9,613 bases of DNA. Origin: an uncultured Eubacteriales bacterium. GTDB lineage: Bacteria; Bacillota; Clostridia; UBA1381; UMGS1253. The stretch lies in assembly GCA_900550065.1 (NCBI GenBank), contig URQR01000068.1, positions 1 to 9,613 on the forward strand. Reading direction: 5' to 3'. The notes below the pieces were generated by a model that worked only from the letters and a program-made list of their open reading frames with translations, had not been told where the DNA came from and did no database searches. The translations under genes were made by a program, and so were the position numbers. Shown in pieces: positions 1 to 7,246 of this stretch; the first letter of the stretch is position 1; every line of letters starts with the position of its first letter.

Positions 1-10
1 GAGAAACGTT

Positions 11-199
11 ATGATTCTTAAAATACTGGGCGTTATCGTAGTCGTCATTGGCGGCGCAGGCTCCTTTCTTGCAAAGAAGCTCTTGCCCGCCGTCTTAAAA
101 CGTGAGGTCAGCGCCGAAGAAACGACAAAGTTCAAAATGCTGATGCTGGCGGTCGTCGCTGTTGGCGCGTGCCTTGTTATTGTACCTGATTCCATTTAA
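11..199 (+). CDS. Small two-helix membrane protein, function unknown
   Basis: I do not recognise a family for this 62-residue protein. It has two hydrophobic stretches (about residues 2-20 and 43-59) joined by a charged loop of roughly 22 residues rich in Lys and Glu, so it is predicted to be a helical hairpin in the cytoplasmic membrane. The start lies only 10 bases from the window edge. The visible upstream bases (GAGAAACGTT) fit the end of a purine-rich ribosome binding site, but the full site cannot be seen. It lies 64 bases upstream of valS on the same strand, with no convincing terminator between, so the two may be co-transcribed. Coding potential is supported by the sensible membrane topology and by the lack of any competing frame, but the product is hypothetical. 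Confidence 0.6.
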   Translation: MILKILGVIVVVIGGAGSFLAKKLLPAVLKREVSAEETTKFKMLMLAVVAVGACLVIVPDSI

Positions 200-263
200 T
201 TATGGCGTCATTTTTGAGCCTTTTGTTGCGCCAGCTCGAATTTTAAGAAAGGATTGAATTACG

Positions 264-2900
264 ATGAACGACAAGAATAATATAGCAAAGACATACGAAC
301 CCGCCGAATTTGAAACCCGGCTTTACGATTTTTGGACGAAAGAGGGCTTTTTTCACGCAGATGCAACCAGCGAAAAAGAACCGTTTACGATTGTAATTCC
401 TCCCCCGAACGTGACGGGCCAGCTCCATATGGGGCATGCGCTCGACGAGACCTTACAGGATATTTTAATCCGCTACAAGCGGATGTCGGGCTACGAAGCG
501 CTGTGGATTCCGGGTACGGACCACGCTGGCATTGCAACGCAGATCAAGGTTGAGGAAGTGCTGCGCAACGAGGAGGGCAAAACGCGCTACGACCTCGGGC
601 GCGAAGCGTTTTTGGAGCGCGTATGGGACTGGAAGCAAAAGTACGGCGACCGTATTATCAGCCAGCTTAAGAAGCTCGGCTGCTCGTGCGACTGGGACCG
701 GGAACGCTTTACGATGGACGAGGGCTGTTCCGACGCGGTGCTGGAGGTGTTTGTCAGCCTCTACAACAAGGGGCTCATCTATCAGGGTAACCGTATTATC
801 AACTGGTGCCCCAACTGTACGACGGCGCTGTCCGACGCGGAGGTTGAGTACGAGGAGCATGCGGGTCACTTCTGGCACATTAAGTATTTTGTAAAGGACT
901 CGGACGAGTATCTTACGATTGCGACGACACGTCCGGAGACGCTGTTGGGCGATACGGCCGTTGCCGTACATCCGGACGATGAACGCTACACGCATCTTGT
1001 TGGCAAAACGCTGATTCTCCCGCTCGTTGGGCGCGAAATCCCGATTATTGCGGACGAATATGTCGACAAAGAGTTCGGTACCGGCGCGGTAAAAATTACG
1101 CCGGCGCACGACCCGAACGACTTCGAGGTTGGCCTGCGGCACAATTTAGAGCAAATTAAAGTCATGAATGACGACGCGACGATTAACGCAAACGGCGGCC
1201 AGTACGAAGGCCTTGACCGCTACGAAGCGCGCAAGCAGATTGTAAAGGACCTCGAAGACGGCGGCTATCTTATCAAGGTAGAAGACCACGCGCACAATGT
1301 GGGGCAGTGCTATCGCTGTGGCACGACCGTAGAGCCAATCACATCAAAGCAGTGGTTCGTCAAAATGAAGCCGCTGGCAGAAGAAGCGATTAAAATTGTA
1401 ACCGACGGGCGGACGCAATTCGTGCCGGAACGGTTTACAAAGACGTATTTAAACTGGATGGAAAGCGTACACGACTGGTGTATTTCGCGCCAGCTCTGGT
1501 GGGGGCATCGGATTCCGGCGTACTACTGCGACGTATGCGGCGAGACCGTTGTTTCCAAGACGCATGTTGACACATGCCCGAAGTGCGGGGCGGCAGTTAA
1601 GCAGGACCCCGACGTACTCGACACGTGGTTCTCGTCCGCGCTGTGGCCGTTTTCGACGCTCGGCTGGCCGGAAAAGACAAAAGAATTAGAGAAGTTCTTC
1701 CCCACCTCGGTTTTGGTGACGGGATACGATATTATTTTCTTCTGGGTTGCGCGTATGATTTTCTCAAGTGCGGAGCATATGGGCAAAGAGCCGTTTAAAC
1801 ACGTGTTTATCCATGGTCTTGTTCGCGACGAACAGGGGCGTAAGATGTCAAAGTCGCTCGGCAACGGCATTGACCCGCTCGAGGTGATTGCACAGTATGG
1901 TGCTGACGCGCTGCGCTTTACACTCGTAACGGGCAACGCGCCGGGCAACGACATGCGTTTCTCGGAAAAGAAGGTGCAGGCAAGCCGTAACTTTGCAAAC
2001 AAAATCTGGAACGCGTCGCGCTTTGTGCTGATGAATCTTGAAATCAGCGAAAACAAGCTGCCGGACGCGGCGAAGCTGCAGCTTGAGGATAAATGGATTG
2101 TCAGCAAGTTCAACCGTGTGGCAAAAGAAGTAACAGAAAATCTCGACAAATTTGAGCTCGGCGTTGCGCTGTCGAAAATTTACGACTTTATCTGGGACGA
2201 TTACTGCGACTGGTATATCGAGCTTGTAAAGCCGCGCCTGTTCGACAAAGAAAACACGACGCGCGATACGGCGCAGTATGTGCTCACGTACGTGCTTTCG
2301 GAAACGATGAAGCTTTTGCACCCGTTTATGCCGTTTATTACCGAGGAAATCTGGCAGCATCTGCAGCATACGGGTGAAAGCATTATGGTCAGTGCTTTGC
2401 AGGCTTATGACGCGTCGCTCGACTTTGCACAGGAAGAAAAGAACATGTCGCTCGTCATGGAGGCAATCAAGAGCATCCGTAATACGCGCAGCGAAATGAA
2501 TGTACCGCCGTCAAAGAAGTGCAACGTGATTGTGGTGACACAGCTTTGCGACGTGTTTACGGCCGGGATTCCGTTTTTCGAGAAGTTAGCAAGCGCGCAG
2601 AGCGTCGCAATCGTAAAGGACAACGGCGGAATCGACGACGGCGCGGTCTGCATCGTAGTGGAGGGCGCAAGCATTTATCTGCCAATGGAGGAGCTTGTCG
2701 ACAAGAAAAAGGAAATCGAGCGTTTGGAGAAGGAAAAGGCGAGTCTGATTTCTGAGATTAAGCGCGTTGAAGGTAAGCTTTCCAATAAGGGCTTTACGGA
2801 TAAAGCGCCCGCAGCGGTTGTTGCCGCAGAGGCGGAAAAAGGTAAAAAGTATTCCGAAATGCTCAAAAAGGTAGAAGAGAGCCTTGCGGCCCTAAAGTAA
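264..2900 (+). CDS. valS: Valyl-tRNA synthetase (ValRS), class I
   Basis: Cytoplasmic enzyme that joins L-valine to tRNA-Val using ATP and edits mischarged threonine. At 878 residues it has the usual bacterial ValRS length. Visible landmarks, in order: the HIGH signature as HMGH (residues 55-58) after PPPNVTG; the CP1 editing insertion with TTRPETLLGDTAVAVHP and the GTGAVKITPAHDPND block; cysteine pairs of zinc-ribbon type (WCPNC; CYRC; then YYCDVC followed by CPKC) before DPDVLDTWFSSALWP; the KMSKS loop (527-531); a helical anticodon-binding region; and a Lys/Glu-rich C-terminal coiled-coil arm from about residue 810. The start is set by an AGAAAGGA ribosome binding site 8 bases upstream of the ATG. 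No T-box leader fits in the 64 bases before the start, so any tRNA-sensing control would have to lie upstream of the preceding small gene. All key motifs are intact. Confidence 0.98.
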   Translation: MNDKNNIAKTYEPAEFETRLYDFWTKEGFFHADATSEKEPFTIVIPPPNVTGQLHMGHALDETLQDILIRYKRMSGYEALWIPGTDHAGIATQIKVEEVLRNEEGKTRYDLGREAFLERVWDWKQKYGDRIISQLKKLGCSCDWDRERFTMDEGCSDAVLEVFVSLYNKGLIYQGNRIINWCPNCTTALSDAEVEYEEHAGHFWHIKYFVKDSDEYLTIATTRPETLLGDTAVAVHPDDERYTHLVGKTLILPLVGREIPIIADEYVDKEFGTGAVKITPAHDPNDFEVGLRHNLEQIKVMNDDATINANGGQYEGLDRYEARKQIVKDLEDGGYLIKVEDHAHNVGQCYRCGTTVEPITSKQWFVKMKPLAEEAIKIVTDGRTQFVPERFTKTYLNWMESVHDWCISRQLWWGHRIPAYYCDVCGETVVSKTHVDTCPKCGAAVKQDPDVLDTWFSSALWPFSTLGWPEKTKELEKFFPTSVLVTGYDIIFFWVARMIFSSAEHMGKEPFKHVFIHGLVRDEQGRKMSKSLGNGIDPLEVIAQYGADALRFTLVTGNAPGNDMRFSEKKVQASRNFANKIWNASRFVLMNLEISENKLPDAAKLQLEDKWIVSKFNRVAKEVTENLDKFELGVALSKIYDFIWDDYCDWYIELVKPRLFDKENTTRDTAQYVLTYVLSETMKLLHPFMPFITEEIWQHLQHTGESIMVSALQAYDASLDFAQEEKNMSLVMEAIKSIRNTRSEMNVPPSKKCNVIVVTQLCDVFTAGIPFFEKLASAQSVAIVKDNGGIDDGAVCIVVEGASIYLPMEELVDKKKEIERLEKEKASLISEIKRVEGKLSNKGFTDKAPAAVVAAEAEKGKKYSEMLKKVEESLAALK

Positions 2901-3045
2901 TATAGCGCAGAATTGTTAATAAAACACGATATGAGGCGCATCCTCCCTGTTGAATGCACCGGGGGATGTGCCCTTTCACGGCGTAAAGACGTTTGTGCGC
3001 GATATTGCGCTTGACATAAACAGCTTTTTAAAGGGGATGTGTAAC
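2901..3045 (+). promoter_or_regulatory. Structured 5' leader of the antiporter gene, candidate translational riboswitch
   Basis: This 145-base stretch between valS and the antiporter has clear RNA-folding potential. Stem 1 pairs 2935-2946 with 2961-2972 (12 pairs, two of them G-U) around a 14-base loop. A second, interrupted hairpin spans 2991-3021: GTTT with AAAC, then GT with AC, then GCGC with GCGC. Bases 2971-2976 (CCCTTT) are an exact complement of 3030-3035 (AAAGGG), which contains the ribosome binding site, so that pairing would hide the site. In addition GGGGATGTG occurs at 2962-2970 and again at 3033-3041 over the ribosome binding site, so the 5' arm of stem 1 can pair with either copy (about 10 pairs with the second, counting G-U). 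No U-tract follows stem 1, so it is not a normal terminator. I see no good sigma-A promoter here. The ligand is unknown; a metal-ion riboswitch class is a guess from the downstream gene. Confidence 0.5.
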
Positions 3046-4353
3046 ATGGATTATCATTTTTTATTGGATATTGCGCTGATACTAATCAGCACAAAGCTAC
3101 TGGGGATGCTCACGCGGAAAATCCAGATGCCGCAGGTGGTCGGCGCGCTGATTGCAGGTGTTATCTTAGGTCCAGCCGTACTGAATATCATACATGACCA
3201 GGGCGATTTGCTCAAGAAAATATCTGAAATCGGCGTAATCGTGCTGATGTTTACAGCGGGGCTTGAGACCGATATCGGAGAACTGAAAAAGTCGGGCAAA
3301 GCATCGTTTGTGATAGCAATGTTTGGCGTAATCGTCCCGCTTTTCGGCGGCTGGGCGGTCGCACACTTCTTTAATACGGGAGAAGGCGCTTCCGCAAGCA
3401 CGATGCTGCAAAATATCTTTATCGGTATTATCCTGACTGCAACATCGGTTAGTATCTCAGTTGAAACGCTGCGTGAAATGGGCAAGCTCTCGACAAGGGC
3501 CGGTAACGCCATTCTCGGCGCGGCGCTCATCGACGATATTTTGGGCATTATCGCGCTCACAGTTATTACGAGCCTTGCCGATACGACGGTAAATATTTGG
3601 ATTGTTTCGCTTAAAATTCTGGCCTTCTTCGTGCTGGCTGTCGTAATCGGAATTTTGGCGAACAAGCTGCTGCGCAAATGGTTTGCGCGCTATAAAAAAG
3701 ATTTGCGCCGTTTCGTCATTGTCGCATTTGCCATGTGTCTGTTTTTCTCGTACAGCGCGGAGCATTTCTTCGGCGTAGCGGACATCACAGGCGCGTTTAT
3801 CGCGGGACTTATCATCTCGGGCACGCAGGAAACAAAGTACATAGCCTCTCGTTTTGAAACGCTGTCGTATATGTTCCTGTCGCCTATCTTTTTTGCAAGT
3901 ATCGGCCTTCAGATTGTCGTACCGCAGATGGGCTGGTCGATTGTACTCTTTACCCTATTGCTTCTCGTTGTAGCGATTCTTTCAAAGGTTGTTGGCTGTG
4001 GAGTCGGCGCAAGAGTTATGGGATATACGAACCGGGAAAGTATGCAGATCGGCGTAGGTATGATTTCGCGCGGCGAGGTTGCGTTGATTGTATCGAGTAA
4101 AGGCGCGGCAATTGGGCTTATGAGTACAGCCTTCTTTGGGCCGGTTGCGCTTGTTGTCGTTGTAACGACAATAGTGACGCCAATCTTTTTAAAGCTTGCT
4201 TTTGCAAAGTCGAAGAAGTACGAAGGACTGGAAGAAAGTACGCTTGCTGAAAAATACGAAGAGACCTACGAACTTGAGCGTGCAGAACAGGTTATCTTGG
4301 AAATGAATCAGGAAATGATGAAGAAAAGAGAGAAAACACAAGAGAAAAAGTAA
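3046..4353 (+). CDS. Cation:proton antiporter, CPA2 family (Na+/H+ exchanger-like)
   Basis: Polytopic inner-membrane protein of 435 residues expected to exchange Na+ (or K+) for H+, serving pH and ion homeostasis. About a dozen hydrophobic segments fill residues 5-388. Family marks are: the VGALIAGVILGP motif after helix 1 (32-43); the TATSVS stretch (131-136) of the unwound helix; the paired acidic residues IDD (Asp163-Asp164) that bind ions in NapA-type electrogenic exchangers; and the helix-10 motif MISRGEVALIV with Arg342. A charged, probably cytoplasmic tail of about 45 residues ends the protein; there is no RCK/TrkA-N or USP domain as in KefB/KefC. I chose the ATG at 3046 because AAGGGG (3031-3036) lies 9 bases upstream. 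The frame is open back to an ATG at 2950, but that one has no ribosome binding site and would translate the structured leader. The exact cation cannot be read from the sequence. Confidence 0.92.
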   Translation: MDYHFLLDIALILISTKLLGMLTRKIQMPQVVGALIAGVILGPAVLNIIHDQGDLLKKISEIGVIVLMFTAGLETDIGELKKSGKASFVIAMFGVIVPLFGGWAVAHFFNTGEGASASTMLQNIFIGIILTATSVSISVETLREMGKLSTRAGNAILGAALIDDILGIIALTVITSLADTTVNIWIVSLKILAFFVLAVVIGILANKLLRKWFARYKKDLRRFVIVAFAMCLFFSYSAEHFFGVADITGAFIAGLIISGTQETKYIASRFETLSYMFLSPIFFASIGLQIVVPQMGWSIVLFTLLLLVVAILSKVVGCGVGARVMGYTNRESMQIGVGMISRGEVALIVSSKGAAIGLMSTAFFGPVALVVVVTTIVTPIFLKLAFAKSKKYEGLEESTLAEKYEETYELERAEQVILEMNQEMMKKREKTQEKK

Positions 4354-4364
4354 AATAGAAAATA

Positions 4365-4398
4365 AAAAACGCCTGCAAATACAGGCGTTTTTCTTTTT
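4365..4398. terminator. Bidirectional rho-independent terminator
   Basis: ACGCCTG (4369-4375) and CAGGCGT (4382-4388) form a perfect 7-bp stem with a 6-base loop. It is extended by A4365-4368 pairing with T4389-4392. The stem is followed by TTTTTCTTTTT on the + strand and by a T-rich run on the - strand. It lies between the convergent antiporter and GH88 genes, 11 bases past the antiporter stop codon and 14 bases past the GH88 stop codon, and can serve both. Confidence 0.93.
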
Positions 4399-4412
4399 AT
4401 TTATTGTATGTA

Positions 4413-5522
4413 TTACCAATATCCTTTCGACGTGCCCATAAAACGCGAGAGCAGCTCTACAAAGTAATAGTCGCCATAAATCAGAGAAACATTGATGTTC
4501 TTGCCCGCCGGCTTATGTCCTGTTGCCTCTTTAATCAGGCCCTCATACGCCGCGTCATCTTTCGAGCTGTAGTCCGTGTACAGCGTAAGTAGCATCTTAT
4601 AAGCTGTCTCTTTATATGTTTCGTCGCCCGTCGCGTCATAGAGCTCCATCAGGCCGTTTGCAATAATTCCCGCCGCGGAGGTGTCGCGCGGCTCGCTCTC
4701 ATTGCCCTGATAAATCATGTCCCACTTCGGAATCAGGTCCGGCTCTGTCATCTTTAAGAACGTCTTCACGCAATTTTTTGACGTTTCCAAAAAGCTCTCG
4801 TCTTTCGTGAAACGGTACGCCATCGCAAAGCCCGTAATTGCCCAGCCTTGCCCGCGCGCCCAGCAGGAATCGTCCGCCGCGCCCTGATGTGTACGCTCAT
4901 AGCGCGGTGTACCGTCTTCGTTGAACACAAAGGTATGCGGCGTCGTATAATCCTCACGCACAAGGTATTTCTGCGCTGTTTTTGCGTGCTGGTATGCCGC
5001 GTCGTAAAACTTCTTGTCGCCGGACAGCTCATAGCAACGGAACAGCAGCGGCAGATTATACATACAGTCAATAATCATCCGCGTTAGGTTCTCTATCCCA
5101 AATTCACTCTCGCCCCACTGGTCCCATGCTTGAATATAGCCGCCGTTTGTCTTAAACCGCTTTAACAGCGTCTCCCCAGCCTGAAGCGTCAGCGCCTTCG
5201 GCGCCTCGCTGCCTGTCAGCTTGTAGTCGGCGTACGACGCGGGCGAGAACAGCATCCCGATATCGTGACCGAGCTTTGTCCCCTTTTCCTCCAACGCCTT
5301 TTCAAGGCGCGGCAGCGGTGCCTGTGCCGCCTTTAAATAGAAGTCATCCTGACTCATTTCGTAGCAAAGATAATTCAGCCCCGTATAAAAGCCGCCTGTC
5401 CAGCCACATCCCTCAATCCGGTCATATACGCCGTTCTCTGTTGCATGCGGGAACAAGTCGCCAATCCTCTTGTCGTTTTCGGCCGTTTTGTCAAGTACAA
5501 ACTGTTTGATTTCGTTTAACAT
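4413..5522 (-). CDS. GH88 unsaturated glucuronyl hydrolase, cytoplasmic
   Basis: Predicted glycoside hydrolase family 88 enzyme of 369 residues. It hydrates the C4-C5 double bond of the unsaturated uronic acid that polysaccharide lyases leave at the non-reducing end, releasing that sugar. No signal peptide, so it acts in the cytoplasm. It has the repeating helical-hairpin pattern of an alpha6/alpha6 barrel. Residues lining up by eye with the characterised Bacillus sp. GL1 enzyme are His86-Asp87 (HDIGM), Asp152 (MIIDCMYN, the general acid/base position), His196, and Trp221, Arg223 and Trp227 in SCWARGQGW; PRDTSAAGI and SLIYGDYYF are also conserved. I chose the ATG at 5522 because GGAGG (5529-5533) lies 6 bases before it; an in-frame ATG at 5567 lacks a site and falls inside the promoter. 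The serine-rich S-x-x-S-x-K motif I recall for sulfated substrates in streptococcal enzymes is not obvious before YGDYYF, so unsulfated substrates are slightly favoured. GH105 is the main alternative family. Confidence 0.93.
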   Translation of the reverse strand: MLNEIKQFVLDKTAENDKRIGDLFPHATENGVYDRIEGCGWTGGFYTGLNYLCYEMSQDDFYLKAAQAPLPRLEKALEEKGTKLGHDIGMLFSPASYADYKLTGSEAPKALTLQAGETLLKRFKTNGGYIQAWDQWGESEFGIENLTRMIIDCMYNLPLLFRCYELSGDKKFYDAAYQHAKTAQKYLVREDYTTPHTFVFNEDGTPRYERTHQGAADDSCWARGQGWAITGFAMAYRFTKDESFLETSKNCVKTFLKMTEPDLIPKWDMIYQGNESEPRDTSAAGIIANGLMELYDATGDETYKETAYKMLLTLYTDYSSKDDAAYEGLIKEATGHKPAGKNINVSLIYGDYYFVELLSRFMGTSKGYW

Positions 5523-5557
5523 GTGATTCCTCCATATGTATAAATATTTCAGACAAT

Positions 5558-5586
5558 ATTCTACCACAGAAAATACCTTCTGTCTA
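5558..5586 (-). promoter_or_regulatory. Sigma-A-type promoter of the cytoplasmic GH88 gene with inverted repeat in the spacer
   Basis: On the - strand, -35 TAGACA (5581-5586) is separated by exactly 17 bases from -10 TAGAAT (5558-5563), which is preceded by TGG as an extended -10. Each box differs from consensus at one base. Transcription should start near 5551, leaving a short leader that carries the GGAGG site. The perfect inverted repeat ACAGAA-6-TTCTGT (5566-5583) fills the spacer and overlaps the -35 box, a position where a bound repressor would block polymerase. The -35 box abuts the stop codon of the upstream gene, so the gene may also be read by read-through. Confidence 0.68.
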
Positions 5587-7227
5587 TCAATTTTCTATTT
5601 TTTCCCCAAGCCGATCCGCAAGCTCTGCAAAGTAATAGTCGCCGTAAATCAGAGACACATCCACATTCTGCTTGTTCGGTTTATGCCCAGTCGCATGCAA
5701 AATTATCCCCTCGTTGTCCGCGTCGCCCTTTGTACTGTAATTTTCATAAAGCGACGTAAAGAGACGCTTTGCCGCCTCATAGTAAAATTCATCGCCCGTT
5801 TCGTCATAAATCTGCATCATGCCGCACGCGATGATTCCCGCCGCAGAGCTGTCGCGCGGTTCGCTCGCCATGCGCTGATAGTCGAGATCCCACTTCGGAA
5901 CAAGGTCGGCCTCTGTCTTAAGCAGATAGGTGTCAATGCAGTTTTTCGCCGTATCCAAAAACGATGCATCCCCCGTTTTTGCATATGCAAACGCCATACC
6001 GTTAATAATCCACGCCTGACCGCGCGCCCAGCACGACGAATCGTACGCGCCCTGATGGGTCCGCTCGTACTTCGGCTCGCCATCCGGAGTAAATACAAAG
6101 GTATGCGCGGACGTATAGTTGTTGCGTACTAAATACTGCTGCGTCAGACGCGCATGACGAACCGCGCCTTCGGCGTATTTTTCGTCGCCGGTCAGCTCTG
6201 TGCAAATAAACAAAAGCGGAATATTGCACATACTGTCCGCAATCATCCGATAATTGTTTTCCTGTCCGTACTTGCTGTTCCCCCACTGGGTCCACCCGCG
6301 AATGTAGCCAAGCGGCTCCCTCGCTCGTGCAAGCAGTGCGTCGCCCGCGTCGATTACTACCTGCTTCGACGCCTCGCTGCCCGTCAAAAGATAGTCTTGA
6401 TAATACGACAGCAGGAACGTAAAGCCTAAATCGTGATTATACACCTGTTTATCCTGATAAAACATATTTTTCAGCGTTATAGACGCTTCCTCCGCCTTTT
6501 TGCGGTACGCTTCATCACCGCTGAAGTCATAGCATAGATAGTTTAAACCCGTATAAAAACCGCCGACCCAGCCGGGCCCCTCCGGCACATAAACCCCGTC
6601 CTTTGAGCCGTGCGGGAATTTACCATCCACAAAATTGCCGGCCGTTTTTTTGATTTTATCACAGGCAAGCTTTTTTGCCGCGTCAATCTGCGCCGCGTCG
6701 ACCGTTACGGCGTCCGGGAACGACCTCTTTACTACCACGATGTTTTCCTTTACGCCGTCATAGCCTACCTCCATGCCAAACGCCTCGCTGATCACACGAA
6801 TCGGTACCATCGTCGTATCGCCGTCGAGCACAGGCGCGCACAAAAGCTCTACCGTCTGTCCATTCATCTGCGCGCTTGCCTGATCAATCACAAGCGTAAT
6901 ATCCACGCCGTCTTTGCTGACGCTGACTTTATTTTCACCGCCGTCCCAGCCGACCTGCGCGCCGAGTCCCTCCGTGACCGCGCGTACGGGCACGAGCGTC
7001 GTGTCGTTGACAAGGTACGGCGCTTTAATCGTAATTTCTTTTTCATTTATGTACATCTTATCGGAGCCTACCGTAAAAATAACCCGTTCAACCGCCGGGC
7101 GCAAATCCGCCGCGCCGTCTGCCTGTTCTCCCTGGCTCTGCGCCGGTGCACACGCGCCAAGCAAAAGCGTACACGACAGCGTCAGGCTCAGCAGCCCTTT
7201 CCATGCGTTTTTCCATGTCCCCTTCAT
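5587..7227 (-). CDS. Surface lipoprotein: copper amine oxidase-like stalk domain fused to GH88 hydrolase
   Basis: A 546-residue predicted exported enzyme. Residues 1-26 form a lipoprotein signal peptide with lipobox LLGAC, so Cys26 should be lipidated and anchor the protein outside the membrane. Residues 52-166 match the copper amine oxidase N-terminal-like domain (PF07833 type, common in surface proteins of spore-forming Bacillota), with its two half repeats visible as TTLVPVRAVTEGLG and TTMVPIRVISEAFG. From about residue 180 to the end is a GH88 domain about half identical by eye to the downstream paralogue. It keeps His265-Asp266 (HDLGF), Asp331 (MIADSMCN), His375, SCWARGQAW (398-406), PRDSSAAGI and SLIYGDYYF. 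The active site therefore looks intact. The start is fixed by AAGGAGG 6 bases before the ATG. It should cleave unsaturated uronic acid from lyase-released oligosaccharides at the cell surface. Characterised GH88 enzymes are mostly cytoplasmic, so the anchor and stalk are unusual. GH105 is the alternative family. Confidence 0.92.
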   Translation of the reverse strand: MKGTWKNAWKGLLSLTLSCTLLLGACAPAQSQGEQADGAADLRPAVERVIFTVGSDKMYINEKEITIKAPYLVNDTTLVPVRAVTEGLGAQVGWDGGENKVSVSKDGVDITLVIDQASAQMNGQTVELLCAPVLDGDTTMVPIRVISEAFGMEVGYDGVKENIVVVKRSFPDAVTVDAAQIDAAKKLACDKIKKTAGNFVDGKFPHGSKDGVYVPEGPGWVGGFYTGLNYLCYDFSGDEAYRKKAEEASITLKNMFYQDKQVYNHDLGFTFLLSYYQDYLLTGSEASKQVVIDAGDALLARAREPLGYIRGWTQWGNSKYGQENNYRMIADSMCNIPLLFICTELTGDEKYAEGAVRHARLTQQYLVRNNYTSAHTFVFTPDGEPKYERTHQGAYDSSCWARGQAWIINGMAFAYAKTGDASFLDTAKNCIDTYLLKTEADLVPKWDLDYQRMASEPRDSSAAGIIACGMMQIYDETGDEFYYEAAKRLFTSLYENYSTKGDADNEGIILHATGHKPNKQNVDVSLIYGDYYFAELADRLGEKIEN

Positions 7228-7246
7228 AATTGTCCTCCTTTTATTA

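Noticed and set aside
200..263. Terminator or promoter between the 62-residue gene and valS
   Set aside because: A 6-bp stem (203-208 with 228-233) has a 19-base loop and no T-run, and the TTGAGC box has no -10 partner at 17-18 bases.
465..1142. Antisense open frame of 225 residues across valS (and similar ones at 1523-2149 and 1848-2369)
   Set aside because: These are codon-composition shadows of an intact, unmistakable valS; the translations are Arg- or Cys-rich and have no recognisable domain.
2935..2972. Stem 1 of the leader as a valS terminator
   Set aside because: The stem is strong but followed by CCTTTCACGG rather than a T-run.
2950..3045. N-terminal extension of the antiporter by 32 residues from an ATG at 2950
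   Set aside because: The frame is open but has no ribosome binding site and the extension is hydrophilic and unlike the family. The ATG at 3046 has AAGGGG at the right distance.
5523..5567. Upstream start (ATG at 5567) for the cytoplasmic GH88 gene
   Set aside because: It would place 15 extra residues across the -10 region and lacks a ribosome binding site; the ATG at 5522 has GGAGG at 6 bases.
5536..6132. + strand open frame of 198 residues opposite the lipoprotein GH88 gene, and 6610-7335 with 241 residues
   Set aside because: Both are antisense to a strongly supported GH88 gene, are rich in Arg/His/Cys, and have no convincing start signals. The first also crosses the - strand promoter region.
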